The notes under the pieces were generated by a model. The model was not told the DNA's origin, searched no databases, and was given only the letters and a program-made list of their open reading frames with translations. From Halalkalibacter urbisdiaboli (GTDB lineage Bacteria; Bacillota; Bacilli; Bacillales; Bacillaceae_D), in the NCBI RefSeq assembly GCF_002156385.1, contig NZ_MVJM01000003.1, forward strand, positions 228,751 to 292,750: a DNA stretch of 64,000 nt, read 5' to 3'. Made by a program: the position numbers and the translations under genes. Shown one piece after another: positions 26,845 through 36,398 of the stretch; the first letter of the stretch is position 1; every line of letters begins with the position of its first letter.

Positions 26845-27813
26845 ATGGCCTTTATAAACTCTCAAACCAAAAAAGAGACTCAGTTACCAAATTTAAAGGT
26901 TGAAAAAAAACCGACGATTGCCAATACATTTAAACGCGATTATCAATTATGGCTGATGATCCTTCCGGCAATTATTTGCGTCATTATTTTTAATTATATT
27001 CCAATGTATGGCATTCAACTGGCTTTTCGAGAATATAACTTTGCTGCAGGTCTGACTGGAGGAGAGTGGGTAGGTTTAAAATACTTCTATCAATTTATTG
27101 AAAGTCATATGTTTGGTGACCTAATTAGAAATACTCTTCTTATTAGCTTAGCCACAATTATTGTAGGTTTTCCAGCTCCTATTATTTTGGCGCTGTTAAT
27201 AAACCAAATTACATTCAAACGAGCGAAGAGAGTATTACAAACGACTGTTTATTTACCACATTTTATTTCGATTGTTGTGTTAGTAGGTTTGTTAAATGTC
27301 TTATTATCACCAAACACAGGGATTATTGGACATTTTCTAAATGTGGTTGGTTTGGGTAACGTAAATTTATTAGCATCTGTTAACGCATTTATACCCGTTT
27401 ATGTTCTTTCTGATGTTTGGCAGCATGTTGGCTGGAATAGCATTATTTATTTGGCTGCGCTTGCTGGTGTTGATCCACAGCTGTATGATTCGGCTAAGAT
27501 TGATGGAGCTAGTAGATGGCAAATAATAAGGAATGTAGAGATTCCCGCTATCATACCAACAATTATCATACTGCTTATCCTTAACATGGGTACGATTATT
27601 AGTACGGGCTTTGAAAAGATCTATTTAATGCAGAACACATTAAACCTACCTATTTCAGAGGTAATCGAGACGTATGTATACAAAGTCGGGATTATGTCTA
27701 ATCAATTTAGTTACGCAGCAGCCATCGGGTTGTTTAATACACTCATTAATTTTTCACTGCTAGTAATGGTCAATTATATTGCAAAAAGAACGTCAAAAAT
27801 TAGTTTATGGTAA
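26845..27813 (+). CDS. ABC transporter permease (LplB type)
   Basis: A 322-residue membrane protein with six predicted helices and the ABC permease EAA-type loop (YDSAKIDGASRWQIIRNVEI), which docks the ATPase. The N-terminal QLWLMILPAIICVIIFNYIPMYG is typical of LplB/YtcP partners. An in-frame ATG at 26785 lies inside the hairpin and lacks a ribosome binding site; AAGGGGAGA supports ATG 26845. It pairs with the permease at 27857. No ATPase gene is nearby, so a shared MsmX-type ATPase is assumed. Confidence 0.92.
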   Translation: MAFINSQTKKETQLPNLKVEKKPTIANTFKRDYQLWLMILPAIICVIIFNYIPMYGIQLAFREYNFAAGLTGGEWVGLKYFYQFIESHMFGDLIRNTLLISLATIIVGFPAPIILALLINQITFKRAKRVLQTTVYLPHFISIVVLVGLLNVLLSPNTGIIGHFLNVVGLGNVNLLASVNAFIPVYVLSDVWQHVGWNSIIYLAALAGVDPQLYDSAKIDGASRWQIIRNVEIPAIIPTIIILLILNMGTIISTGFEKIYLMQNTLNLPISEVIETYVYKVGIMSNQFSYAAAIGLFNTLINFSLLVMVNYIAKRTSKISLW

Positions 27814-27856
27814 GGGGATTTAGTGAATGGATTAAACCTGTAAGGAGGAAAAGGTC

Positions 27857-28756
27857 ATGGATATACTTAAACGCAAAAAGCCTTCAGACTTACTGTTTGA
27901 TATATTTGTTTATACAGCATGTTTAGTGATTTTCTTAATTATTGCATATCCATTATATTTTGTTATTATCGCGTCAGTTAGTGACTCAACGATGGTCTCA
28001 ACAGGCCAAGTATTATTATTTCCAAAGGGATTTAGTTTATTTGGATATCAGGAAATTTTTCAGGATTCAAGAATTTGGACGGGGTATAAGAATACATTAA
28101 TCTATTCTTTCGGAGGTACTTTTGTTAATTTACTTTTAACGTTGCCGGCAGCCTATGTTCTTTCGAGATATGAATTTAGAGCGAGACGGTTTTTAATGTT
28201 TTTCTTTGTATTTACGATGTTTTTTAATGGAGGGTTAATACCTACTTATTTATTAATGAAAGATTTAAACTTAATTAACACGATGTGGGTATTTATTTTT
28301 AACCCAGCAACAGTTAATGTATTTAATCTAATTATTACGCGAACCTTCTTTGAACATACGATCCCAAGAGAAATGTATGAAGCTGCGTCGATAGACGGTT
28401 GTAATCACTTTAAATTTTTTATAAAAATGGTATTGCCTCTATCAAAAGCAGTAATATCTGTTATTGGCTTATATTATCTCGTATTTCATTGGAATAACTT
28501 CTTCACGGGGTTAATTTACGTACGAGATTATAGTTTACAGCCACTGCAGATTGTATTAAGAGATATTCTAATTTCCAATCAAGTATTTGCTGAAGGAGCT
28601 GGAAGTGGAGGAGCATCTGGAGGGTACGCCCAGAGATATGCGGATCAAATTAAATATGGTGTTATCATCGTATCAACTTTACCGATATTAATCATATACC
28701 CATTCATACAAAAATACTTTGAAAAAGGTGTATTAATTGGCTCGGTAAAAGGATAA
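27857..28756 (+). CDS. ABC transporter permease (LplC/YtcP type)
   Basis: A 299-residue second permease of the importer, six predicted helices, with the EAA loop REMYEAASIDGCNHFKFFIK and the C-terminal KGVLIGSVKG typical of LplC-type proteins. AAGGAGGAAAAGG precedes the ATG. It forms the heterodimeric channel with the protein at 26845. Confidence 0.93.
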   Translation: MDILKRKKPSDLLFDIFVYTACLVIFLIIAYPLYFVIIASVSDSTMVSTGQVLLFPKGFSLFGYQEIFQDSRIWTGYKNTLIYSFGGTFVNLLLTLPAAYVLSRYEFRARRFLMFFFVFTMFFNGGLIPTYLLMKDLNLINTMWVFIFNPATVNVFNLIITRTFFEHTIPREMYEAASIDGCNHFKFFIKMVLPLSKAVISVIGLYYLVFHWNNFFTGLIYVRDYSLQPLQIVLRDILISNQVFAEGAGSGGASGGYAQRYADQIKYGVIIVSTLPILIIYPFIQKYFEKGVLIGSVKG

Positions 28757-28882
28757 TACTCAAAATTCCATTTGGATTATCAATTGCTCTAAATAAAAGA
28801 TAGGAAGGCAAATGTATCGTCATCTTAACTGGGTAAGACATAAGCTTTTGAATAGTGTTGATTAATAATAAAGGATAAAAAA

Positions 28883-28912
28883 AGAACCTCTTATAGCAGG
28901 TTCTATTTTTTT
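28883..28912 (+). terminator. Terminator of ABC importer 1 operon
   Basis: AGAACCT (28883-28889) pairs with AGGTTCT (28898-28904), followed by ATTTTTTT and preceded by an A-run. Confidence 0.75.
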
Positions 28913-29301
28913 ATGAATTTATTTAAAGTCAATTAAATAATGAAAATGTTAATTGCGGAGGTGTTCTATTAGACAAAATAAATCAGAAATAGACAAAAAG
29001 ACTTATATATAACCTTTTATTGTAAATTATATAGTTTTTTTATAGTTGTTTTTTGTTATTAACACTTATCGTTCGATTGATTTTATAGATTTCAAATTAC
29101 AAATTTGGTAAAAAATTCTCATGAGGGTGTCAATGATTTCTAGTAATATTAATTTGTTGGTAAATATATTAATAAGTATATTTATATTGTGATATATGTC
29201 AATTATTTACCGATTGGAGACTATTTGTTTAAGGAGGTTTAAAAAGGTTATCTGTCATTTTATGATGAAGAACAAAGTACGAGTCAAGAACATGTAAATT
29301 T

Positions 29302-29315
29302 TGAAACCGCTTAAA
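29302..29315 (+). promoter_or_regulatory. Candidate cre (CcpA) site ahead of ABC importer 2
   Basis: TGAAACCGCTTAAA matches TGWAANCGNTNWCA except for A in place of C at position 13. It lies 60 bp before the binding-protein gene. Confidence 0.4.
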
Positions 29316-29375
29316 GTGTTAGTTACAAGCTTATAGCTAGGAATCTAAAAGTGGTAAAACGAGGGGGAAAAACAA

Positions 29376-30641
29376 ATGAAAAAAGGATTAATGTTTTTAT
29401 TTACGTTGTCATTGTCCATTTCACTATTAGTAGGTTGTGGTGGTGGAAATGAAAATACAATCGAATTTTGGACACCGCTAACAGGTGATGACGGTGCTTA
29501 CATGGATCAACTAGTTAAGGATTATAATGCAACTGAACCAGAATTTGAAGTGAAGCATGTGATTACATCTGATATGTATACAAAGATGTATACCGTTTTA
29601 AATTCAGGAAACGGAATCCCTGATTTAGCAATTATTCATGCCGATCGTGTCCCGAACTTTGTTAAGCAAGGTTTATTAGAGCCAATGACCAGTGTCATGG
29701 AGGTTCAACCAGAATTAAAAGAAGAGAATTACTTAGCGGAAGCATGGAATTCAGGTAATGTTGATGGAACGCAGTATACAATTCCTTTAGATATTCATAG
29801 TAGTGCAATGTACTATAATAAAGAATTACTTGCTAAATATGGAGTAGAAAACTGGTTAGATGATGATGTGGTTACGTTCGACGAAATGTTAACTTTACAA
29901 GGTAAACTTGATGAAGGACAATACGTGCTTAACGATGCGTTATTAAGCTGGGTTATTTTTGCACAGATTCAAAACCTAGGTGGAGATATACAGGATGAAA
30001 ATGGAGAACCAGCTGTAAATACTCCTGAAATGAAACAAGCAATTGAAGCGGTGAAAGAACTTAAGGATGCAGGCTTAATGACACCTTATGGTGAAGATGG
30101 CTACTTAATGTTCCAATCTGGTGATGTATTATTCTCTACAGACGGTACTTGGAGTTCAATTGGACATTCCCAGGTTGAAAATTTGGACTTTGGTGTAACA
30201 AATGTTTACTCATTTGATCCTGAGACGTTCCATAACAGAGCTTCTTCTCACTTGTTTGCAATGTTAAGTAGTGAAGATAGAACAGATGAAAAAGAGCAAG
30301 GGATTAGCGAATTTTTAGAATTTATCCGTCAAAATTCGATCGAATGGGCAGAAGCTGGCCAAATCGTAGCAAGTGTTGATGTGATTGAAAGTCCAGAATA
30401 TGGGGACTTTATCCAATCATTCTTTACTTCTAGTGAAAAACAAACAGAATCTTTATACATTTACACATATGAGCACTATCCATATATTGCAGAAGCATTA
30501 GACAGCTATGTTGCTGATATGGTTCATGGAGAAATCGATATTGATACAGGATTAGCAGAAATGCAACGATTCGTTGACGATAAGGTTTCTGAAGGCGCAT
30601 TAGATATAGAAAACGTGGTAACCGAAGAAGAGGGAGAATAG
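29376..30641 (+). CDS. ABC transporter sugar-binding lipoprotein (MalE/AraN type)
   Basis: A 421-residue family 1 solute-binding protein with lipobox SLLVGC (Cys21). Motifs include TIEFWTPLTGDDGAYM near the mature N-terminus, GNGIPDLAIIHAD, and PLDIHSSAMYYNKELL, where the binding cleft is lined. It leads the second importer operon with MalF- and MalG-type permeases and precedes the GH43 gene, which suggests arabino-oligosaccharides. It is unrelated in sequence class to the receptor at 25161, so two substrate size ranges or linkages may be covered. Confidence 0.92.
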   Translation: MKKGLMFLFTLSLSISLLVGCGGGNENTIEFWTPLTGDDGAYMDQLVKDYNATEPEFEVKHVITSDMYTKMYTVLNSGNGIPDLAIIHADRVPNFVKQGLLEPMTSVMEVQPELKEENYLAEAWNSGNVDGTQYTIPLDIHSSAMYYNKELLAKYGVENWLDDDVVTFDEMLTLQGKLDEGQYVLNDALLSWVIFAQIQNLGGDIQDENGEPAVNTPEMKQAIEAVKELKDAGLMTPYGEDGYLMFQSGDVLFSTDGTWSSIGHSQVENLDFGVTNVYSFDPETFHNRASSHLFAMLSSEDRTDEKEQGISEFLEFIRQNSIEWAEAGQIVASVDVIESPEYGDFIQSFFTSSEKQTESLYIYTYEHYPYIAEALDSYVADMVHGEIDIDTGLAEMQRFVDDKVSEGALDIENVVTEEEGE

Positions 30642-30706
30642 ATACTATAAAGTAATGTGCCAATTCTTTTGGCACATTACTTTTAAACAAAGGAGTTTGT
30701 ATAGCG

Positions 30707-31585
30707 ATGAAAAAGAAAATGAATCTGACACCTGTTTTCTTTGTCGGTCCCCATATCATTTTATTTGCTGTTTTCATTTTATTACCAACCATTTTCGGTA
30801 TATATGCATCATTTACTAAATGGAATCTAGTTAGTGATCCTGTTTGGGTTGGACTTGATAATTATAAAACGATATTATTTAACTCGGATTCGACCTTTTA
30901 TTATCAATTTTATAACGGGATGAAAAACACGTTAATTTTTGTTGTCTTAAGTGTCCCGTTAATGATTATTATTCCGTTATTAATTGCAGCTTCTTTGGAA
31001 CATAAGGAAGTCAAATTCAAAAATTTATTTCAAACACTTGTTTATGTGCCGGGATTAATATCGATTTCTGCAGCGGCGCTTATTTGGTCGTTAATTTTTA
31101 ACAAACAATTAGGGGTCGTGAGTAATGTATTTGGTTCGGAACCAGTATGGGCTGCAACTCAGCCATATGCTTGGATAACGATTATTGTAATTACGATTTG
31201 GGCTGGTATTGGTGGAAACATGATTATTTATCGTGCTTCCATTAATGGCGTTTCAGAGGATTTATATGAATCTGCAGAAATTGATGGTGCGGGTCCAGTT
31301 CGGAAATTCTTTAGTATTACCTTACCGTCTATTCGTTTTCCGTTAATTTATACGCTAGTTATGACAACAGCTGGAGCTTTTAATGTTTTTGCTCAACCTT
31401 TAATGATGACAGATGGTGGGCCGCGGCAAAGTACGACTGTTTTAATGATGTATATTCGTGATCTAGCCTTTAGTCATGGTGAATCGATAGCAGGTATTGC
31501 TTCAGCTATGGCAGTTATGCTTGGATTGGTTTTATTAATTATTTCCGCAGTTCAATATTATTTAATGAATCGCAATGCTGTATAA
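30707..31585 (+). CDS. ABC sugar transporter permease (MalF/AraP type)
   Basis: A 292-residue membrane protein with six predicted helices and the EAA loop EDLYESAEIDGAGPVRKFFS. The N-terminal FVGPHIILFAVFILLPTIFG is typical of CUT1 permeases. AAAGGAG precedes the ATG. It is encoded 65 bp after the receptor and 46 bp before its partner permease. Confidence 0.93.
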   Translation: MKKKMNLTPVFFVGPHIILFAVFILLPTIFGIYASFTKWNLVSDPVWVGLDNYKTILFNSDSTFYYQFYNGMKNTLIFVVLSVPLMIIIPLLIAASLEHKEVKFKNLFQTLVYVPGLISISAAALIWSLIFNKQLGVVSNVFGSEPVWAATQPYAWITIIVITIWAGIGGNMIIYRASINGVSEDLYESAEIDGAGPVRKFFSITLPSIRFPLIYTLVMTTAGAFNVFAQPLMMTDGGPRQSTTVLMMYIRDLAFSHGESIAGIASAMAVMLGLVLLIISAVQYYLMNRNAV

Positions 31586-31631
31586 GACAACGGATTGATT
31601 TAAACGGAACAAGAAAGGTAGGGCTAACAAG

Positions 31632-32477
31632 ATGTTAAAGAATATTAAAGTATCAAAATATTTAGCATACTTATTTCTAATAATCGTAAGTGCAATATGG
31701 GTCGTTCCTGTTATTTTTGGGATTACAACGTCATTTCGCTCTCAAACAGAAGTTGTCAATGAAGGGTTTAGAATGTTACCAGTTAACTGGATTGTCGAAA
31801 ACTATGTCAGTATTTTAGAAAATACATCAACAGCCCCAATCTTACAATGGATTTGGAATTCGATTTTTATAGCGACAACCCATACTCTTTTAGTCATTGT
31901 CGTTATTTCGATTACGGGCTATGGCTATTCAAGGATGAATTTTAAAGGTAGGGATTTATTATTTTTCACTTTGTTAGGGATTTCGTTTTTCCCTAATGTT
32001 GTTAACTTAATCCCATCCTATAAAATAATTGATGTGTTAGGCTGGGTTAATACACCTTGGGCAATGATTATTCCTGGTTTAGCTGGAATGGGTAATATAT
32101 TTTTAGTTAGGCAGTTTATGAAAGGTATACCAAAGGAATTAGATGAATCTGCTCGGATTGATGGTGCTAGTGATTTTGTGATATTTTCAAAAATCATCCT
32201 ACCGCTCATTAAACCTATATTAATTGTTTGTGGATTATTTTCTTTTGTAGGGTCATGGAACGATTTCCTATGGCCGGTTATCGTTTATACGGACGTGCAA
32301 AAAATGCCTGTTACAGCTGGTTTATTGCTATTACAAGATGTTTACGGTAACTACCGCATGATTGGACAATTAATGGGCTCTGCTATTTTAGCGATTATTC
32401 CAACATTGTTGCTGTTTTTCTTTGCACAAAAATATTTTGTGTCAGCTATTAATTTAAACTCAGGAATTAAAGGATAA
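31632..32477 (+). CDS. ABC sugar transporter permease (MalG/AraQ type)
   Basis: A 281-residue second CUT1 permease with six helices and the EAA loop KELDESARIDGASDFVIFSK. The C-terminal QKYFVSAINLNSGIKG is near the AraQ/MalG pattern. It completes the importer; the ATPase must come from elsewhere. Confidence 0.93.
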   Translation: MLKNIKVSKYLAYLFLIIVSAIWVVPVIFGITTSFRSQTEVVNEGFRMLPVNWIVENYVSILENTSTAPILQWIWNSIFIATTHTLLVIVVISITGYGYSRMNFKGRDLLFFTLLGISFFPNVVNLIPSYKIIDVLGWVNTPWAMIIPGLAGMGNIFLVRQFMKGIPKELDESARIDGASDFVIFSKIILPLIKPILIVCGLFSFVGSWNDFLWPVIVYTDVQKMPVTAGLLLLQDVYGNYRMIGQLMGSAILAIIPTLLLFFFAQKYFVSAINLNSGIKG

Positions 32478-32531
32478 TTATAACGCCTGAGGTTGGTTTA
32501 GCTAGATAAACGACAATTCTTTATTTAGGGA

Positions 32532-32993
32532 ATGATGAGCATGGAAAAAGTGATGAGTAGAGGAATAGAAAGAATATTATTAATATCCGGCTCACTATGG
32601 AATTTAGTTACGTCATTATTAACGATATTCAGTTACTATTCATGGTTCAATATAGAAGGTGCTAAACGGTTAGAAAGTGCAGACTTAAACACTATGATAG
32701 CTGGATCACAAATGGTTAATAATATACTACAGATAATTTTAATCTTTGGTTTATTTATGTTTGTTGGCGCGATTGTGAACTTTCTAATTGCAGTGAAAAT
32801 GAAAGATAACGAGATTCAATATAAAGTATTAATTTGGATAGGGGTTTGGGGAATTGTTCAGTTATTTTCTATGGATTTAATTGGTTTTGCTATTTTTTTA
32901 GTGGCATTTGTTATTTATTTAGCAAAGAACAAAGCGATTAGGCTAGCAAAAGCACAATCTAAACTAAATATGCGCGAGGCTTCGATTGAATAA
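32532..32993 (+). CDS. Four-helix membrane protein (DUF4064-like)
   Basis: A 153-residue protein with four predicted membrane segments (about 13-35, 62-85, 98-115 and 117-138) and a short charged tail. The N-terminal RILLISGSLWNLVTSLLTIF resembles small DUF4064-type membrane proteins of Bacillales. Three clustered starts exist (32532, 32535, 32541); the last has the best spacing to a weak TTAGGG. It lies between the importer and the GH43 gene. Any role in sugar uptake is unproven. Confidence 0.7.
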   Translation: MMSMEKVMSRGIERILLISGSLWNLVTSLLTIFSYYSWFNIEGAKRLESADLNTMIAGSQMVNNILQIILIFGLFMFVGAIVNFLIAVKMKDNEIQYKVLIWIGVWGIVQLFSMDLIGFAIFLVAFVIYLAKNKAIRLAKAQSKLNMREASIE

Positions 32994-33170
32994 ATCGGGA
33001 GTACGGGTTTGGTATATGAAGTAACGACGAAATAGAGCTCCAAATAACCTTATAAATAAATATTAATATATTTAATATATGAATCATTTAATGTTATTTA
33101 ACACCAGTTTTTGAATACCATTTAGGTTATTTACAAGAAAATAAAATTAATTGAGATAGGAGTAAGTAAA

Positions 33171-34145
33171 ATGAGTATAAAACAAGAGTACATTAATCCC
33201 ATTGTTGAACAACGAGCTGATCCTTGGGTGTATAAGCATATGGATGGTTTTTACTATTTCACTGCTTCAGTCCCTGAATATGATCGAATTGAATTAAGAA
33301 GATCGAAAACAATTCAAGGTCTAGATGAAGCAACACCTGTTGTTGCTTGGAGAAAGTATGAAACAGGACCAATGAGTGCAAATATTTGGGCACCAGAAAT
33401 CCACTATATTGACGGCAAGTGGTATATTTATTTTGCGGCAGCAAGGACGACAGAAACAAACAATGGATTATTCGATCATCGAATGTTCGTACTTGAAAAT
33501 GAATCAGAGAATCCTCTAGAAGGAAACTGGGTTGAAAAAGGACAAATTAAAACTAAGTGGGAGTCATTCGCTCTTGATGCTACTCATTTTGAACATAATG
33601 GTGTGAAATACCTAGTCTGGCCGCAAAAGGATCCGGAAATTGTCGGTAACTCCAATTTATATATTGCTGCAATGGAGAATCCTTGGACAATTCAAGGAGA
33701 ACCTGTCATGATAACGACTCCTGAATACGAGTGGGAAAAAATAGGGTTTTTAGTAAATGAAGGACCAGCCGTATTAAAAAGAAATGGGAAAATTTTCATT
33801 ACTTTCTCGGCAAGTGCTACAGATTATAATTATTGTATGGGATTATTAACGGCGGATGAATCGAGTAATTTATTAGATCCCCAATCATGGGCTAAACATC
33901 CTGAGCCAGTATTTCAAACAAATGAAGAAACAGGTCAATATGGTCCTGGTCATAATAGCTTTACTGTTTCAGAGGATGGAACACAGGATGTATTGATTTA
34001 TCACGCAAGAAATTATAAGGAAATTGAAGGAGATCCTTTGTATGACCCTAATCGTCATACTCGTGCTCAAGTGTTTACATGGGATGAAAATGGATACCCT
34101 CATTTCGGTGTACCTGTTCCAGATGGAAAATTGGTAAAAAATTGA
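33171..34145 (+). CDS. GH43 family glycosidase (alpha-L-arabinofuranosidase/arabinanase-like)
   Basis: A 324-residue five-bladed propeller enzyme. The family GH43 triad is visible: base Asp17 in RADPWV, pKa-modulating Asp136 in FALDATHF, and acid Glu197 in NEGPAV. No signal peptide, so it acts in the cytoplasm on imported oligosaccharides. Length and single-domain form resemble the exo-acting GH43 arabinofuranosidases. AGGAGTAAGTAAA precedes the ATG. Together with GH51 and GH127 it covers alpha- and beta-linked arabinofuranose. Exact linkage specificity cannot be told. Confidence 0.9.
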   Translation: MSIKQEYINPIVEQRADPWVYKHMDGFYYFTASVPEYDRIELRRSKTIQGLDEATPVVAWRKYETGPMSANIWAPEIHYIDGKWYIYFAAARTTETNNGLFDHRMFVLENESENPLEGNWVEKGQIKTKWESFALDATHFEHNGVKYLVWPQKDPEIVGNSNLYIAAMENPWTIQGEPVMITTPEYEWEKIGFLVNEGPAVLKRNGKIFITFSASATDYNYCMGLLTADESSNLLDPQSWAKHPEPVFQTNEETGQYGPGHNSFTVSEDGTQDVLIYHARNYKEIEGDPLYDPNRHTRAQVFTWDENGYPHFGVPVPDGKLVKN

Positions 34146-34176
34146 TACAGTGCTAGAATTATTTTAGACTGATTGA

Positions 34177-34226
34177 AGACTGTGCCAAAAGGTTAAAAAA
34201 CAACTTTTGGCACAGTCTCTTTTTCT
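34177..34226 (+). terminator. Terminator of GH43 operon (TGTGCCAAAAGGTT type)
   Basis: The arm 34177-34194 pairs with AACTTTTGGCACAGTCT (34202-34218), one bulge, then CTTTTTC. The arms and loop are almost identical to the hairpin at 56831-56871. Confidence 0.85.
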
Positions 34227-34310
34227 ATTGAAATAAAGATGAGAGAAAAGGTTTTTTTGTAAAAGGAGAGAATAATTAAATCATCAATATAATTAGAGGA
34301 GGCAAATGAT

Positions 34311-34673
34311 ATGGGGATCATTTCAAATAAAGTTGGTGCAATTTTCATCCCTGTAAGTGACATTTACAAGGCGAGGGAATGGTATTGTTCGATTTTAGAA
34401 TTAGAACCTACCTATGAGATTATTGTTGGTCATCTTTGCTGTATACCTTTGGATAATAACGGGTTAAACATTGTACTTGATAGTAAAATCTACACTGAGG
34501 ATGCTTATGCAAGAACACCGATGTTTCATTTCAACACAGACGATATTCACAAAGCTTATCAATTCATGAAAGATAAAAATGTGGAAATTGTAACGGAAAT
34601 TGAGCACGGACATTCGTTTAATATAAAAGATCCTGATGGGAATATGTTAATGGTTTGTATGATTTCAGAGTAA
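34311..34673 (+). CDS. VOC/glyoxalase-like protein
   Basis: A 120-residue single VOC domain: VGAIFIPVSDIYKAREWYCS with an IPVSD opening strand, FHFNTDDIHKAYQFMKDKNV and IKDPDGNMLMVC at the C-terminal end. Such proteins bind a metal and act in isomerisation, dioxygenation or resistance; the specific role is unknown. GAGGAGG precedes the ATG. Monocistronic between two terminators. Confidence 0.85.
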   Translation: MGIISNKVGAIFIPVSDIYKAREWYCSILELEPTYEIIVGHLCCIPLDNNGLNIVLDSKIYTEDAYARTPMFHFNTDDIHKAYQFMKDKNVEIVTEIEHGHSFNIKDPDGNMLMVCMISE

Positions 34674-34752
34674 ATACTTTTTAGGAAAGGTAAGTTTCAG
34701 TTTTTAGCAAATCTATAGTAAAAAATATAGAGAATTTAATCGGAATTAAATG

Positions 34753-34784
34753 ACACTAGGAGCTTTTCCTTGTGTTTTTTTATT
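34753..34784 (+). terminator. Terminator after the VOC gene
   Basis: ACACTAGGA (34753-34761) pairs with TCCTTGTGT (34767-34775) with one mismatch, followed by TTTTTTATTT. Confidence 0.7.
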
Positions 34785-34874
34785 TAAGGATTGAACATCT
34801 AAATTTAACCCATATTCATTCGAAGGTTAAACCTACTGTTCCTTATGTTTTTTAAGTTTGCATGAATAGCGTTA

Positions 34875-34890
34875 AGTGATACTAATCACA
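34875..34890. promoter_or_regulatory. Fnr-type box ahead of the hemerythrin-like gene
   Basis: AGTGATACTAATCACA keeps GTGA-N6-TCAC of the Bacillus Fnr consensus TGTGA-N6-TCACA. It ends 50 bp before the start codon, compatible with class II activation (centre near -41). Nearly identical to the box at 36399. Confidence 0.7.
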
Positions 34891-34940
34891 TTATCCATTG
34901 AGAAGATTTGTTAATGTTATAGGTAGAGGAGGTTGTAACA

Positions 34941-35483
34941 ATGGAAAATTTGCAAGCTTGCGGAATGATGGGAGATCCTACAATTCGATTATGTGAACCA
35001 CTTGAAAGGTTAAAGAAAGAGCATGGACCATTGCGAACTCAAATGGACAAAATATACGCAAAGTCTTTAGAAATTGAAGAAGGCGACCTTGAAACGGGGC
35101 GATTAATTGACTGTATGTTTGAATTACGGGAAAAAGTAGTTCAATTTGTTAATGAATTAGAGCCTCATTCTGAGCGAGAAGAGGGAGTTCTCTTTCCGAT
35201 GATGACCAATTATATAGGAAAAGAGACTGGACCGATTGCAGTGATGGAATATGAACATGAGCAGGCTAAAGCACACTTAAACCTGTTTTTAAAAGAAACC
35301 GAAGGAATTAGACCGACCCTTACTCATCAAAACTGGATTCAAATGTTAAATTTGTATAACAAAGCGTACCACATTTTAAAGGAACATTTTATGAAAGAGG
35401 AACAAATCTTATTTCCAATGGCAGAGCGCTTGCTCAATACTGAAGAGAAAAATAGTTTACTAGCGAAAATTGAATCCATTTAA
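34941..35483 (+). CDS. Hemerythrin HHE-domain protein
   Basis: A 180-residue helical protein. Paired metal-binding motifs are visible: LKKEHGPLRTQM, LEPHSEREEGVLFPMM, MEYEHEQAK, and HILKEHFMKEEQILFPMAERL. This is the pattern of a di-iron hemerythrin-like domain, known in oxygen, NO or iron handling (RIC/YtfE-like and others). The Fnr-type box upstream suggests induction without oxygen, and nitrosative-stress defence would suit the adjacent nitrate locus. GAGGAGG precedes the ATG. Convergent with ywiC. Confidence 0.85.
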   Translation: MENLQACGMMGDPTIRLCEPLERLKKEHGPLRTQMDKIYAKSLEIEEGDLETGRLIDCMFELREKVVQFVNELEPHSEREEGVLFPMMTNYIGKETGPIAVMEYEHEQAKAHLNLFLKETEGIRPTLTHQNWIQMLNLYNKAYHILKEHFMKEEQILFPMAERLLNTEEKNSLLAKIESI

Positions 35484-35488
35484 CTGTT

Positions 35489-35535
35489 AGAGTGTCCCAA
35501 GATAAACTAGCTATGGGACACTCTTATTTATTTGA
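35489..35535 (+). terminator. Terminator after the hemerythrin-like gene
   Basis: AGAGTGTCCCA (35489-35499) pairs perfectly with TGGGACACTCT (35514-35524), followed by TATTTATTT. Confidence 0.85.
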
Positions 35536-35616
35536 GCAATTAAGGATGGATAGAGAGGGCTTAACTCAAACAAGGTGGGTGCCCTCACTTTGGACTAGCG
35601 GAGCCTTCCACCTTAA

Positions 35617-36336
35617 TTAGTTTAAAACAAGGATGCTTATAACTAAAAAAATCAATCCATTAATAATTTCAATAATCCCTGTTACGAGTGGTTTAATTGG
35701 TTTCTTTCGTGAAGTAAACCAATCTTTTAATATACTTGGTACGTATGCAACACTCATCCATGGAGTGGATAACAACCAAGGTATTATGAATAATAAAGTA
35801 TGGTAGACATGTGATTGGAGCTTAAAAAGTCGATTTTTCCGTTCTCTAATTAAGGATTTTACATAAAAAGCGCTGCCCATAAAATAAAATGTATTCCATA
35901 ATAATATAAATGTGGCATCTGCTGACCAGTTATCTGTTTTTATGATGAAGGCTGCTACTCCACCAAGAGAGAATATAATAATACCACTTAAATTATTCCA
36001 TAAGCTTCGTTCATTTTTCTTTTTTATAAAATAGATATTAATAATCAAAAGGGGGATAAACAAAACTGCAATTAACAAAAGCAGTGGTTTGAACCAAGCG
36101 AGCGGAACAATAAAAAGTGCAGCTAATGAGCCATATGTTACTAATAACGGTTTTAGCTGCCTTGTGCTTGGTTTGCGAATGATTGCTAAAAATGGAGTGG
36201 AAAATAAGTAAATAAAAAACCAACCAATGAGAAGCGGAAGATGAATTAACTCCGGTCCAGCTAATAACATACCGAATAAAAAAGGAAGAAAGAACATCAT
36301 CCAAGTGCCATGCTCTCTAGGTAAAACAACCCCCAT
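35617..36336 (-). CDS. ywiC: YwiC-like membrane protein
   Basis: A 239-residue integral membrane protein with about seven to eight hydrophobic segments. The N-terminal PREHGTWMMFFLPFLFGMLL is the hallmark of the YwiC family. In B. subtilis ywiC lies by the nitrate respiration genes and belongs to the Fnr-dependent set. Here too an Fnr-type box lies 63 bp upstream and the nitrate module starts just beyond. Function unknown. AGGTGGA precedes the ATG on the minus strand. Confidence 0.88.
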   Translation of the reverse strand: MGVVLPREHGTWMMFFLPFLFGMLLAGPELIHLPLLIGWFFIYLFSTPFLAIIRKPSTRQLKPLLVTYGSLAALFIVPLAWFKPLLLLIAVLFIPLLIINIYFIKKKNERSLWNNLSGIIIFSLGGVAAFIIKTDNWSADATFILLWNTFYFMGSAFYVKSLIRERKNRLFKLQSHVYHTLLFIIPWLLSTPWMSVAYVPSILKDWFTSRKKPIKPLVTGIIEIINGLIFLVISILVLN

Positions 36337-36398
36337 AAAATTCCACCTACCTTCTCGTTATCTCATAAACTTATCTTAGCATTGTTTTTTTAAATATC

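Larger units (their letters stand above)
28757..29375. other. Long AT-rich intergenic region between the two importers
   Basis: About 620 bp. It has a 17-codon frame with a ribosome binding site (about 28813-28866, MYRHLNWVRHKLLNSVD), a terminator (28883-28912), an AT-rich block (28920-29220), a short coding-like remnant ending in NFETA (about 29248-29314) and a cre-like site (29302-29315). No full gene seen. Confidence 0.45.
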
